Shown here in pieces: positions 1 through 13,860 of a stretch of DNA of 64,000 bases (positions are counted from its first letter, which is position 1; each line of letters begins with the position of its first letter). Position numbers and translations under genes: made by a program. Where the stretch lies: the NCBI GenBank assembly GCA_028023455.1, contig JAQFVV010012398.1:7278682-7342681 (forward strand), in the 5' to 3' direction. The notes under the pieces were generated by a model. It was not told the origin of the DNA and did not search any database. It was given only the letters and a program-made list of their open reading frames with translations. The DNA comes from Epiperipatus broadwayi. Taxonomy: Eukaryota > Onychophora > Udeonychophora > Euonychophora > Peripatidae.

Positions 1-940
1 TATTTTTTTCCTGGAAATTTTAAAAAAAAAATCCACCCACAATAATCTTTTTACTTAATTTTTTTAAGATTTTTTTTAATGAGGAAGAAAGATGTAAATA
101 TCCTACAGACGAATGCCATTAATATTTATTTTAAAATTGCTTTAAGCAAATTTTTATAATTTTCATAATAGAGTTAAGGTTGAATGAAATAAGAATTTAA
201 ATTATAATAAAATGTTATATAAAGTATAAAGTTTACTGACTTTAAGCTTACTATCATAAAATGAATCTTGAATCTAAGATGTATTACAATCCACATTTAG
301 GATTTTATAATAAACATTCGTCAAATGGTATTTTCTCATTATTGATAAAAACAATGAAAATGATGAAATTATTTATTACTTGGAGACTCATAATAAGATT
401 CCATAATGGGAGAAATAGATTTGGTTTATGATTCATAGATTCTGAGTAGTGGAGTCTGTCTCTATACTATTTTGCCAAACTATTCAGAGCATCGATGAAA
501 TGATTATTGCTAGGGGATTATGGGATGTTAGAAAAGCTGATTGTTGAGTTATCGTTTGTGTGTGTATATATATATATATAATGTTTGAGATTAAGTTTCA
601 TGCCACTCTACAATAAATATTTTAAAATACTCTCTAATGCAGCATAAAACAATATACAGTATAACAAGAAAAGAGCAGTCTTCTATATTTATGCCTCATC
701 TATTAATATAGTGATTTGTCTCAAGTCTTAAGTCAAAAAAATAAATATTTAAATCAATCATGCAATATATCTAAAATATGTGTTAAATTGAATTCTTTCA
801 ATAGTTTATAAGTCTGAGAGTTTTTTTAATTTAAGCATTACCAACAACAATTCAAACAAATGAAAATATTTAATAAAAATATCTTCAGTGCTTCAATATA
901 TATATATATATTATAATTCGATGTCTGTATTTCTTCAAAA
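1..940. other. AT-rich DNA, no gene seen
   Basis: Very AT-rich sequence with short TA runs near 565-580 and 898-910. I see no open frame, RNA gene or clear repeat structure in it. Confidence 0.6.
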
Positions 941-944
941 TCAA

Positions 945-1288
945 TATATGTAATCTTATAACTGAATATTTATAAATACAGTAATTAGATGTATGTAAAG
1001 TATAACTTTAAAAATTTTATCCTCTTAGGAGTGCTTTCGACTATCGACTACCCTTGTAGTCTTTAACAACTAACACCTTGAAAGGCTAACCTTCCCACAA
1101 TTCTGTGATCTTAATGTTTGCTATCTGTCTGTTAGTTAAGTTTTGTTTGTATTTGTATGTATTGACAAAAACTACGAGGATAGTCGAAACCGCTCCTAAG
1201 GAAAAAAAATTTTAAAGTTATACTTTACATATATCTAATTACTATATTTATAAATATCCAATTATAAGATTATATGTATAATATTTGA
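945..1288. mobile_element. Penelope-derived inverted-repeat fold-back
   Basis: Two imperfect inverted arms (about 945-1070 and 1163-1288) flank a spacer of about 90 bp. The arms carry the same words (cttaggagtgctttcgac and its reverse complement) seen at the ends of the GIY-YIG-bearing units at 32.6-33.3 kb and near 46.3 kb. I therefore read this as a Penelope-like element terminal repeat in inverted arrangement whose coding core is gone. No open frame remains between the arms. Confidence 0.6.
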
Positions 1289-4200
1289 GATTAAAGCTCA
1301 TATCATATACAATAAGTCTAGTCTAGAGTAAGATAATAATCAACAAAAAGTTTTTAGATACATTGCACAATTGATTTAAATATTCATTCTTTATAAACTA
1401 AGTGCTTGAAATAAACCTCTATATTAATTAATGGGGCTCAAGAATAAATGGTTGTTCTTTTCTTGCTAATTATTATCTTATATATATATATATATATTAA
1501 AGCATTGTAGGGTATTCTATTTTATATATTAATGAAATATAAAATCTGAAATTAATTTACATTAACATTAAATTTTTTGTTAGATTGATATCTTTATTAG
1601 TCTTATTTACATAGTGCTAGATGATTCTTGAACTAATTAGAGTAAAAACTCTAAAAAAAGACTATAAAATAAATTTAGATACAAATATATACAATATATT
1701 TAAGCTTTCTATATATAATATAATATTAAATAACCTAATACATAAACATACCTCTAAGTATAGTTCATTGATAATAAATTATACAAATTATGTTACAATA
1801 CAAATGATCACACAGGCAAATAATTACAGCAAAAATTTATATCATATGTGATATAAACCTAACTTATGAAGTATGAAGATGAAATTACTTTCCTCACCAT
1901 CCTTTACAATTATTGCAATGGAATATATTTATATTAATGATATTAGCTATTTACCTTGTCTTTGTTTACTGGCTTGCAAAAAAGTATCCATGTGATTGCA
2001 TAATGTTTGATGGAAAATATAGTTTAATCCCAAATTTTAATTTATTAATTTTATTAAAGAATTGTGATGTAAGTTTAAGAGCCAGGGAAATGAAGGCAAA
2101 CTGAATCTTTCCAAACGTTAGAATCACAATGCTTATTATATTTACGATGTTGTTTCTAATATATAAAACTAATACATGTTTCACACATGATTAATAAAGT
2201 TGTTCACATATACACAATATAATATACATATTGATGCCATAAAATGGAAGGTGAGAGGATCTGGGTAATAAAATATATTAAAGATTATCTTAAAAGAATA
2301 TGTTCAGAAAAATTAAGATAGATGTATTAATTTAATTAAAGGTTCAGCAAAATTAGGTAAAAAAATGGCAGTTAAAAATTATTGTAAAATTATAAATGGA
2401 AATTTATAAAGATGAAAAAAGGAAGGGGGAATTAAAAATATTTCATATATATATATTTATTTACATATATATATATATTTGTATGGTTTTAAATTTTTTA
2501 TGTATTTTATTTTGTTTTGTTCACTTATTTATAAAGTATATATATATAATGTTAAAACTGTTGTTTATAGTGAACATTGTTCTAATAACTGGATTAAGTG
2601 TAATTAATTGGTTATGTGGTGTATAAAACTTTATATTTTGAAAAGGAATCAATAAGAGATTAAAATCGGTTTGATAATAAAATAATTATAATTAGTTGTT
2701 TTTTAATCTTATTTAGAATGATTATTATATTAATTATATGTGTATAAAACATTTTGGACAAATAATTTTTATCTTGGATATTTGATCATTGTATTTATAC
2801 ATAATCAGATTAGCAACATGAAATAACAACAATGCCTTAGTAATTCCACATTTTAAAAAGAAAATTTAAGCACTGGTTTAGCAATGTAAAATCCAAATTA
2901 TAAAAATAGTCATATAAATCAATTTTTAAGTTATCCATTTAAATGGTTACATATTTCTGCTTTCTTGAGTCAAAATTTTTATTTTTACTTGATTTCACAT
3001 AAAGCATGGGTAGTAATTCCTTGGAAATTATGAAACACTTTCTGTTGATGATAACATTGATTCCTGCTTTCATTTCAGAGAGAAATATCCCAAAAGTTAA
3101 GCAACATTGATGTCTGATATCCATATTTAAAAAATCTCTCTTATAAATAGACTCTTAATAAATAAGTTGTTTCTATAAAATAAAAACATTAAATCATATT
3201 TATAATATTATTACTATAAGTCAAAACATTGACATAATAAATAGAAAAACGATCTTATACAATTAATTGTTTATTGATTAAATATGAACACTATAACCAA
3301 ATTGAGGCTAAATGTGTAAATTTTAATTTTCAAATATATGACCTTCATTTTGATTAATAAATTTTACCAAAATAGAACTATTTTTTAACAAATTTGTTAT
3401 TAAAATTAATAATAACGTGTAAAAAAATAAAAAAATTTAAAAGTTATAAATATTTTAAGGAAAACAAAAGGAATCGACCCTTGTATTTTTATTATATAGA
3501 ATAATGTAACTTTTCATCCCACTATTATAAATTTAAATCCTTCTAAAAACATTATATAATTGTAAAATAAATATATTTTATTAAATAAAAAGATAACATC
3601 TTTCAAATTATTAAAACAATATAAATTTTTTTTCTTCAGATAGATAAATAAAATATGAATAAGTAAAACTTTATGCAAATTGAATCTAACAATTTAATCT
3701 TTAAACTTGAGAGCTTTATATTTTGTTGACAATTTCTAAGCTATCTAGTTTTTAAAAATATTTATTATAAAACTGCAATACAAAATTGACATATAAACCA
3801 TTCAAATGTTATCCAAGGTAAACTGTTATTGGCAAATTTAACTGGATGTACACTTAATGATCAAAGAAAATATGTTTTATTGATCATATATTAATTATTA
3901 AAGAATTTCAGAATCATAAAAAATAGTCAACTTTATAAAAACATTATGAGTTCCTTTTGGAAACAAACTAGATGTATCTGTTTTATAACATTTAAGATTT
4001 CTCTCTTAAACACACAATTCAAAAAACATCCTTTTAATATTAAATAAGTGAAATAAATAAAATGAAGAACATTTTAATGAAAATCAGTTTTATCTATTTT
4101 CTTTTATATTCAGTATTTAGAAGCTTAAGTTACTTTATGTACTAAACTTCAGTGATATTTGTAGTAAGCTTCAATACTCAAAGAATACTAGATATTAACA

Positions 4201-5820
4201 TGTACATCTGACAGATAAACATTTAGCTAGTGGATGTTGTCCGCAGGCCTAATTTTCATTTAAGATGACTAATAAATAACAACCAGTCTGAAAGTATGTA
4301 CTTTGGAACTTTGAGGTTATAATAGAATAAATAGAATAGTTTAAATTCAGTTATGAAAAATCAACAACTATAGTCACCATTATTATTTTCAACTAATATC
4401 AACAGCTGAATAATAAAGATTTTTCCAAAATTATTTTAATATTTCTAAACCAATTTTTTTTCCAAAAACTTATTTTATACATTCTCCTCACATGTGAATT
4501 ATTTTTAGGTCTCTAAACAATCCTTGACATTAAATTTCAGTTTTCAGATATCCATTTATTGTGATCTTTTCCAGAAACATGTTCTTACCAGATAAAACTT
4601 ATCCTTTTAATTTTCTTAATGATTTCAATAATATTGGTTTGTTCTTGTATACATATAACTTTATATTTTGTTTTCTCTTGACAATTCTAAAATATGTTGT
4701 GAATTTAATTACACATTGTTCTGTGGCTTTTATGTTATTGTATTGTTCTTGTATTAAGTGTTCAAATACAGAGGGCAATTCATGTGTTTACATTTACAAT
4801 ACTCAGAGTTTATTACTCTGGCTGTTACATATCTTCTGGCATTGTAATATTTTTTATTAAAATCAAATACATAATAATTTATTTATTTTCATCAAAAATT
4901 TTAATTATTAAAATTTGTTTTTAACTGTTTGTTGCTTGTAATGGCTAAATATGTCTGACAAGCTTGTCACTCAACTATTTTAAGATTCTGCATGTAATAT
5001 TCCCAGAATGTCATCTTTACTTAATCTAAAGATAAAAAGTTAAATGGTTTAGTAATTGATAAGATTGAAAAATAGGGCAGAAAAGTGTTCATTGTGCATC
5101 ATTTCAATTAAAACCTTAAATCAAAAATATTTATGAAATTACCATGTGTAAATTAAATCACAATGCCCTTATCTGTCTTAAAACGTTTGATAATCTGAAC
5201 TGATATATCCAAAATTACATTCAATTTCTTCTAGTCAATGGTGTAAATTGAATTTTTGCACCTCTATAAAAAATTTCAACAAAGGCCTTAATACTTATAA
5301 CATACTATTTTGAATATACATACAACAAATGGAATCTTCTGTTGAAGACTAAGGTGTCTCTATGCATTGCCTGTCATTTTTTATTTTACCGATCACTGAA
5401 TTCAATAGTAAAAATAAAAACTTTTTTTTTATTTAAATCAATATTTTTTTGATAACCAAAAATATTATTAATATTAAAATCAAAAAATTATGTGTATGCA
5501 CACACACACACAACGAGATATCTCATACAACAAACTTAAGAAATGATTTTGATTTGAAAACTTTGATAAATGATTTTATATGCTATGGGTTACTTTTCTG
5601 TATAACTATTAACAAGACTGTTTTAAAATATCCTTGTGATCTAAGACAACGACTTTTAATGATAGAAAATTTGTTTTTCTTAATGCTAGCATAATTCTAG
5701 TAAAACATTATCAGATTATTAACTATAAATCCTAAATTTTTCTAGGAAATTAATCATACAAAAAAAAACGATTATAAAAATAACAAACTTATGAGTCTTC
5801 TATTAGTCCTACAGAAAATC
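1289..5820. other. AT-rich DNA, no gene seen
   Basis: A 4.5 kb stretch with only chance open frames of 60-100 codons, full of Ile, Tyr and Asn as expected from AT-rich noncoding DNA. It has TA runs near 2445-2480 and a CA run near 5500-5512. No splice-linked coding segment, RNA gene or clear element was recognised. Confidence 0.5.
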
Positions 5821-6032
5821 TTTACCAAGATAATTATAACTAAATATTGAAAAAAGTTATAGAAAGAGCCAATGAATATGAGTTACTATTATGTTTTAGA
5901 TTTGTAAATTATTAAAAGGCATTTGATTCTATAAGCATTTCTAAAAATGATTAAAATTATGGATCATCAAGATGTAGACACAGGATATTGTCATATTCTA
6001 AATAATACTTATCAAAATTTTATAACAATCAG
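5821..6032 (+). pseudogene. RTE-type reverse transcriptase remnant, 5' part
   Basis: The nucleotides match, with many substitutions and a deletion of about 100 bp, the reverse transcriptase region of the better-preserved RTE copy at 43.9-45.1 kb. Shared stretches include ttaccaagataatta and the DNA behind the motif A words YEKAFDS, here interrupted by stops. The match stops at about 6032 and resumes near 7322, so this is the left half of an element split by an insertion. Confidence 0.65.
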
Positions 6033-7321
6033 TCCACTAGAGGGAGCCAAGGACTCCGGTTAACTCAGTTTCTGGCTCTTCATTTTTGTTCCTTTTTTCT
6101 TAGTTTAGGGAATTAATTTTCCCTAAAACTATTCCTATTCAAAAGAGGAGTTTCTTAGCTCTCTTTTCATATACAAGTTATGCCAACACATTATCACAAG
6201 TAAGAAAAATTTCAACCTTTATAAAAATGCTATGCAAATTATATGGCAGCCATTGAAATTTCAAAAGGTTTATACAGTAATTTTACCTTTTAATGAAAAT
6301 TTAGCATTTCACTCAGTTTTGCTGAGTGAGTGAGATGGTCTGGCTGTTGGGAGGGGATCCTAAATCCTAGTTCTTTTGAGGGTGGGAACTAGGATGAGAG
6401 TGCTGTGGGGATTGTTTCCAATGTTGGCTTTTCCCATTCACAAGAAAAGGAAAAATAACATTATTTATAGCAATTTTTTTAGTGTTATACTCATACATGA
6501 TTTTATCCATGTATTGTTGCAAAGTAAGCTGCAGTATGACCTAATGATAATAATTGTAGATGAATCACCTTATTTAATTCTGTTATGTTAATTCTGTTGG
6601 GGTTGGCCTTTGGCTATTCATGTGGCTTCTCATGATGGATTAGAATGGATTTCAGCAGAGACTTTTCAAAGATTGGTTTTTTCCCCTTGTTCTCCATAAT
6701 TCTACCAAAGTATTTTGAATTGCTTCCCTGTAAAAATATTCGAGGCCATTTTGGAACGCTGAACAGTAGATTAGATTTAGCCTGTATTTTATGTTATCTC
6801 AAGTGTTTTCCTATTCCTCAACTTATCTACCACAAATTGGACTTCTCAATAATGTACTCTTAAAATGCTATTCATATTTGAACTCTAGACTTTACAAATA
6901 ATTTCTAATTGTAACATAGGTATACTTTTAATAGTTAATCATCTCATGGATTAATGCTTTGGGTTTTCACAAGTAGGTCAATTTTTGGAAATGCTATGGA
7001 CAAAAATATAATGTATCATTTTAAATCTCCATATTAATATTGCAAATTGGATTTTTCAATGTTGTACTCTTAATTAAAACACTATTCATATTTGAACTCT
7101 AGACTTTACAAATAATTCCTAATTGTAACATAGATTTAGTTTTAGTAGTTAATTATCTCATGGACTAATGCTTTAGGTCTTCATAAGTTGGTCAATTTTG
7201 GAAATGCTATGGACAAAAAATACAGTGTATCATATTAAATCGATGTTTACCTTTTAAAACATTTTATATTCAATAAAGTTTAATCCTTTTTTTAAAAAAA
7301 AATGTAATAACAATTATTATT
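6033..7321. mobile_element. Unclassified insertion inside an RTE remnant
   Basis: This block separates two collinear halves of one RTE relic, so it most likely inserted there. It is less AT-rich near its left end, which begins with cactagagggagcc; the same word occurs in the fold-back at 50.5 kb. Its right part is a diverged tandem duplication (see 6830-7245). No transposase-like frame is readable, and I could not define terminal repeats or a target duplication. Confidence 0.4.
6830..7245. repeat. Two-copy tandem duplication, period about 214 bp
   Basis: Segments of about 200 bp beginning near 6830 and 7039 align along their length. Both contain tttgaactctagacttta, at 6877 and 7091. They differ by scattered substitutions and small indels, so the duplication is old. 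Confidence 0.8.
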
Positions 7322-8130
7322 AATATTGAGAAGAATTTATGATAAAATGATTTCAGTCATTTTAAAAGAATTATTTTATAGATTAAAATGGAAGCTTAAA
7401 TAAATAAAAGTAAATGGAGATTATTTAAGACATTTGGATTTTGTAGATCTTGTGACTGTTATATAAATAATGCTTCAGAACTTCAGAGAAAGATTGCAAG
7501 AATTAACAGGTGTTAAAAAAGATTAAAATAATGTTCAATGGATTTTATCATAAAGAGAAAATGAAGTTTGATAATTATCAATTATAAAAATTTAACAATT
7601 ACAAATACAATTTGATCATATTATATAATACAGATCGAAATACAATAGATGAAATTAATCATAAAAATAAACTTTGATGAAGCTCTTTTGATAGATATAA
7701 CTTAATATTAAAAGAAAATATGTTTATTTGCTAAAAAAATATTTTTGATATATGTGTTTTATTATTTCTTATTTATGGATCAGATACTTAGATACTTAAA
7801 GAAGAGAAATACAGAGACTTCAGACTATTCAACAAAAATGGGTAGATGCATATTAGAAATAATAAAAAACATTGAAAATGAAATATACAGGTGAAATACC
7901 AAGTATTGAAAGAGTTCAGAGACTTAAATAAAGCAACCCTGGACATTTTGTTAGAAGCGATGATAAAAAAGGGACAGCTGAAGTTTTAAATTGGATCTCA
8001 AGAGAAGAACTAGAAGAGAACACATACAAAAATGGATAAATAAAATAAGAAAGTTTGGAAAAGAGAGACTAGGAATAGAAAAAACTGAATTAATCTTTAG
8101 AAACATTTATCTCACAATGAATAAAAATGA
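7322..8130 (+). pseudogene. RTE-type retrotransposon remnant, 3' part
   Basis: Resumes the RTE match broken at 6032. It contains a decayed counterpart of the region just before the catalytic YxDD box (gtaaatggagattattta, then a degraded box near 7440). It continues through the C-terminal region that in the 43.9 kb copy encodes the Trp/Gly-His-Ile segment and the basic tail. Several stops and frameshifts are present, so it cannot make protein. Confidence 0.65.
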
Positions 8131-8261
8131 GCATCCCAAAGTAATTACGTTTAAATTATGGGAAACTTTTATTTATTTTTTATTATTGTTTAAGAATTTT
8201 ATGTTTTTAACTAAGATTTGAATACAGGCATTTTATACCTGGAACTTAATTGTAATAATAT

Positions 8262-8432
8262 ATATGTGTGGGAGATGAGTGCTGGTTCAGCACGAAATAT
8301 GTATATTGGTGATTATTTATCTTTTCTATATATGTGTGTGTGGTCATGTGTATCAGTAGTATGACATTTTGTTGATAGTTGAAGGTTGCTTGAAAGTCTG
8401 AGTTCAAATCCTCTATATGTTTTTAACTGCAA
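8262..8432 (-). repeat. Dispersed fragment of the ~475-bp repeat family
   Basis: About 170 bp similar to part of the repeat unit arrayed at 24.1-25.3 and 27.4-28.7 kb. It holds the words tattggtgattatttatc and gagttcaaatcc in the same order and spacing. The second word resembles an RNA polymerase III B box. It shows that the family is also dispersed as single fragments. Strand is arbitrary, relative to the 20.8 kb copies. Confidence 0.7.
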
Positions 8433-11098
8433 ATACAGTATTAAATAATGATATAGACAAAGTAAACGTTTTCAATACCAAAAAATGATTAGAGTAAAAA
8501 AAAACCGATAGTGGTTGTACTTTCATTTTTCAGTTAAAGTTTTGGCCAATGGGTTTTTTTATTGTTGTTGTTGTTTAAAACAAAAATAAAAAAGACAGTC
8601 AGATACAAACTAAGATCTTGAAAATTTTACCTTGATTATTTATAATGTTGAATTTTGTTTTGTTTTTGTTCGTTTGTAGGTTACTCTAAAAAAATTGTTG
8701 CATGTTATACTAACATATTTCCTAAAGCATTTAATAAAATTAGATCATTAATTTCCTCTTGGAAGAAAAATGATGAATTAAAATTAGACTAATTATCAAA
8801 TTCAATAATACTATATATTTTTAAATTTTATTACCTTCATTATGCTTCTTTTTTTTTTTTTAAGAAAAAAAAAGTAATTACTTTTCGTTATTAATTAAAA
8901 TTTATAATTTTTTCCATAAAACCGTTAGCTTGAAAACGAAAGTTGAAGACAATTTGAAAATTGTCATTGGTTTGAGTAAAATTTTTATATACACTATTTA
9001 TTAAATTATTACTGTTTATGGTGAAAGATAAAGACAAGTGAGATATTGTAATCCGGAATAATTAATGAGTGCTGCTTTATCATGAAATAGATCTAGGTAG
9101 CCATTTATCTTTTTTTAGTTAAGTTTACTCATTATAAAACATACTGTATTCATTGCATAGCTTTAACCAATTCATTACAAAGAAGAAAGCCCTCCAAATC
9201 GAAAATTTAAAAGACACTTAATGTGTTTTTTATAAAAAAAAAATAAGCAACACTAAAAACTAACCCTTAGTTATTTAGATATAATATTAACAACATATAT
9301 ATATTAGTCAGACATAGCATAGTTCATTTATTTACATTTTCTCTTTTCATTTTCATAAATTACACGGGGTGCCATCTAGCTTCAAGCATCAGGAAATAAA
9401 GTAACATATGTATGTATAAAACAATATTTTATTCAATATAATTACACTGCTCCATTTGTAATGCTAGGCTAAATCACAGAGAACATAAGTTACTCGATTA
9501 ATGATGGTAGATCATGCAATCTTAAATAAACAAAGTAACAAATCATGTAATAATAATTTATTTACAAGTGACTTATTAATTGATATACAATTTATTTTCT
9601 TTAATAAAAATAGCAATTCATGTAACAATAATTTATTCGCAAAGAATAATCATTAATTGATATGCAATTTATTTCTTTAACAAATTCCTTAAATCTTTAC
9701 ACATCATAGAACTAATATATTCATAGGTAATATAACTCATTCACCTACCTTTAACCCTGACTTCAATAAACCTAAATATAATTCTTTGAATATATAAATC
9801 AATGAATAGAAACATTTCTTTGACTCACATATCTCCTAGTATTTACACATACTTATGCTCTATGTGAGATAGGCATTAATTAACATTATCTTTATCACAA
9901 TAATCATAAGAAGTGGTCTTTTTTAGATCCTAATCCTAAACATATGCTTATATAATAATAACTATAAACCTATGGCCTTTTGGTTAATATAACTACAATT
10001 TATACAGGAATTGACTCATTCTGAGATTGATCTTTAACTCATTAAACTGTTAGGAATGTATTCTCCCTTATGGATGTGAACATATGTAAACTATTAAACA
10101 TTGAATAAACAACTGTGTATATATAAATCTATCTATATAAAATCCAATTTTTAGTAATCAATTATAAATTTAAATACAAATGAATGTGACTAATGAAAAT
10201 AACTACATTGTTAACTACAGTTATTTGAGAATTAGGCAATTTATATGTGTGCATTGCATTTACATGATTATCATTATTTCTTAACCTTTTCCTCTTATTA
10301 ATAACTTATATAAAATTTCTAAGCTTAATATACATATGTGATATATAATAATTATTTTTAAATATATATAAATGACAATTTCTTTCAAAATAATATCTGG
10401 ATAACAGGCATTATTTATAAATTCAGACTAATTAAAATAAAGTACAAATCAGACTTTAAATATAGGACTCACTAAAATAAAATAATTGTCATTTATTTAT
10501 TTCTGACAAATATTAAAAGTCCATTTATGGTACTACTATAATCTTGTAATTTCTAGTTGTCATTTAAATAAACCTATTTCTTCACTTCATCCAGAGTTAT
10601 TCAAGGTATCATTCAAAATTGTTCCATGTTAGATCTAGCTAACTGTTACTGGTGCTCTTCCTTTTTATTCACAAAGCATAGTGAAAATCCTGGAATTTTA
10701 ATGCAGAAATATTCCATTCTAATTAAAAGAAAAAAACTGATTTTATATCACAACTTAATTTTCACTCTTGAACCTTATTTTAGTTTGTTTGTTTAAAACT
10801 AAATTTGCATAACATTTTGTTTAGAAAAAAAAAGTGTTTTTTTTTTTTAAATGAATAACAGATTGTTCATTTCAATATATATATATATGTCAGATAGATA
10901 ATAGTATTTTATTTATTTAAGGAGGAATAATGAAAAAGAATCAGTATTTATTAGATTTGACAATTTGTCAGGCAGTAAATTTTTATGTAGATTTTAGTTC
11001 TTGTTATATCCTCTAGTCTAGCCCATATTTTTAGATACCCATTTAATGATCAATAGAATGTCTATGAAATGGCTTTTCTAAAAAAATGTAAGTTTTTT
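8433..11098. other. AT-rich DNA with minor repeats
   Basis: No gene recognised. A fragment near 9065-9115 shares the opening words (atgagtgctg) of the ~475-bp repeat family. A diverged direct duplication with a period of about 73 bp lies at 9541-9684. The remainder is AT-rich, with short TA runs near 9295 and 10877. Confidence 0.5.
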
Positions 11099-11160
11099 GG
11101 CCAGATTCGAACTCAAGCTTTAAAAACGGAAGAAATATGTTTACCATTACAGCATCTGCC
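11099..11160 (-). pseudogene. Truncated tRNA-like sequence (SINE head or tRNA pseudogene)
   Basis: On the minus strand the 62-nt segment has an exact B-box word (gttcgaatc), an A-box-like tgctgtaatgg, and ends that nearly pair (ggcagat with atctggcc). At 62 nt it is short for a tRNA and the anticodon arm is poor. It fits the head of a tRNA-derived SINE or a decayed tRNA copy better than a working gene. Confidence 0.45.
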
Positions 11161-12187
11161 ATGATTGAGAACTTTAATTAAATCCTAATGGAATTTTAAA
11201 TTGTTTTCCTTAAGAAAGCTTAAAATATTTTATACATTGCTTACACAGACAGTTTAATTACACAAAACAATTTATCTGTCAGTAAATGGATCTTAGCTAC
11301 AGAGTAACCAAAAAATGGTTCCACACACTTTCATTAACACATAAACTTTCACTAATATGCTAATGATTAGCTTCATTACTGATATCTTCTTCAGTGTTTC
11401 GCTGTGAAGAAATGCTGGAAAAACCTTTATCTTGCAGTGCAATATTTAAAACTTTTTAGCATCCTTATATATATGCAAATTTGTTAAAGGCTTCCATATA
11501 AACAGTGTTAAAATGTAGTAAACACTTGTATGTCTAATTGTCTTATCAAACAAAATAAGTTTGAAGAGGCCTGGCATATCGCGAGAGATAAGAATGCTAT
11601 TAACAAGAAAGATTCCCGTATTCCACTTTTTAAAAAATGGCCTACTTAAGCAAATAATAGCCATTAAATTATGCTAATCACCCATTTACATTTCTTTAAT
11701 AAATGCAGCAATCTTCTCCTCTTTCTCTGTTACATGACTATGACTAATATAACTTAGTCAAAACAAAAATTGCTGACTTCACAGATTTTAAGCTTATCTC
11801 ATATACGTTTTTGTGCATATCCACATTATGTTTCTTCGCGATATTGTATACCAAAATTTTTGATGTGTTGATGCATTAATGGGATTAATTTTAAAATAAT
11901 TATATAATAGGTGTATACATGTTAAAATATTAGTATTATAGTTGTAATTCTGAAGTCACCAGACCTTTAATATTAATTCTTGCGTGTATTTATAAAATAA
12001 ATTTTAGAATTGTTTTTATGATTATATAAATATAAAACTTTAAAACACCATTAGTATGCAATTTTATCCCAATAATTGCAAGTTATTGTATAAAATTAAT
12101 ATATCAATTTATTTATATAAATATGTCTATCTATGTGTCTATTTATCTGTCTATTGATTTATCTGGATGTTCACCTATCAGTCCACT

Positions 12188-12225
<38 letters not shown>

Positions 12226-13015
12226 CCTATCTGTCTATCTGTCTGACTATAGATCTGTTCTGTCTATATTTCTGCTTGATCAATTATCTATATTACTATT
12301 TACTTATATGTCAATCCATTTATATATAATGATTAATGAATTAAACAATTACAGCAACTGGTGTTAACTATGTAAATTAATAACATTTAAGGTCTGTAAT
12401 AGAAAAACACTGATTTTTTAAAAGAAAATTGGCTTATTAATGCAAGAGCTGAAGTTGATATATATCAGATAAAGCTGGTCAAGTAAAGATTTTTTGTCTA
12501 ATAAACATTTAAACAGTATTTATTTATAGTATCAACTCAACATTTTTTAAACTTATCTTACTATAAATAAAAACAATATTATCTCCCTATTTCAGCAGCA
12601 GCATCTATTATAAGATTGAGTAATCAGTAATTTTCTAGATGATACTGCAATTTAATTTCAATCTTCAAGCAATTTTTATTTTTTCTCTTCTTCAGTGATG
12701 AATTAAAGATGGCTGTCAAGTGCATATTTGCATTGGTGATAGTTTTTAATCCCACTTTAAGATTGTTTGAAACCAACAACAGAAAACAGTCTGAGGAAGC
12801 AATATATTTGCTTCATAATGCTTCATTATACATTTCATATTGTTTATTTATTTCAATATATATATATATATAGTCACAGTGGTCATGAGATTGATTTTTA
12901 CATAGTATATAATTATGTTTATGATAATCTGGTCAGTTGTGCTGGTAAATTATTTGTGGAAAAAAACTGAGTCAAAGACTCTATAATGATAATATTTAAT
13001 TAAAAAAGCTTGTAA
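11161..13015. other. AT-rich DNA with microsatellites, no gene seen
   Basis: Contains interspersed TCTA/TCTG runs at about 12123-12260 and an (AT)n tract at 12190-12222, plus a short TA tract at 12857-12871. Overlapping open frames here simply translate the microsatellite. Confidence 0.55.
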
Positions 13016-13860
13016 TTATATGTTGATCTCTTTACATTATCTAGAATTAATTGTTAAATGTTTTCAAAGATTCAAACATTTAAACTTTTCAAATAAATTC
13101 AACTCTTAGTAAAAGCTCACAGGTTAGTATATAACACAAAGTTTTGAGGAATATTATTTCCCATCTTTTTCATATATTCCTGGACTGACAAAAATATCTG
13201 TAATATAAGATTCAAAGCTAGGACTTATAGTTTTATAAGTTTTAAATTTAACACAATTCTCTATTCAACTAGCTATTCTGTCAAAAGCAGCACTCAGTAG
13301 AAATTTGATATACTTATCTTTGATGGCTTTTCTGATTTCTTCATTTTTTTCTTATCGGCAATGTTAAGTAGAGTTTGAAAACATTAAGATTTGTCATATA
13401 TCATTCATTTATGGGATTGTTTGTTTAGTGATGTTGGAGTTTTACATATACTTATATCTTTGGACTCTTTCTATTACGTAGAATTAATTGTTAAATGTCT
13501 TTGAAAAATACAAACTTTATTTAAACTTTTCTAATTTGAAACCTATTCATTATTCATACAGTTGAAAAAAGAATAGAGAAATCAGCAGGACTTTCATAGA
13601 TAAATATAGCACATTTTTATTAACTGCTGACTGTGACAGAATAGCCTAATTGATTACAGCACCATCTTAAATTTTGTATTCATAAATCTAAAAATTCCTA
13701 ATAGCAATACCAATGTTACATATGAATCAGTGGTGATATTACTAACAGTTATATGCATATGAAAATTTAAATAGAATTTGAATTTTTTGAAAAATAATAA
13801 TTATTGTAGATTGTAAATAGTCCAACATATAATTATATTATCAAACGCTATTGTCATAAA
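13016..13860. mobile_element. Cluster of Penelope-like 3'-end remnants
   Basis: The left part (about 13016-13400) resembles the minus-strand Penelope 3' region of 42.78-43.1 kb: an end word near gaattaattgttaaatg, then a tract reading gaggaatattatttccc, then the tRNA-like core at about 13205-13290. The terminal word recurs at 13475. A plus-strand copy of the tRNA-like core follows at about 13560-13720. No coding part is left. I read this as two oppositely oriented, strongly truncated copies. Confidence 0.5.

Noticed and set aside
4561-4860. 99-codon plus-strand open frame
   Set aside because: Phe, Leu and Tyr-rich, no motif, and composition equal to the surrounding AT-rich noncoding DNA.
12123-12367. 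Open frames rich in Tyr, Ile and Ser
   Set aside because: Translation of TCTA and TA microsatellites.
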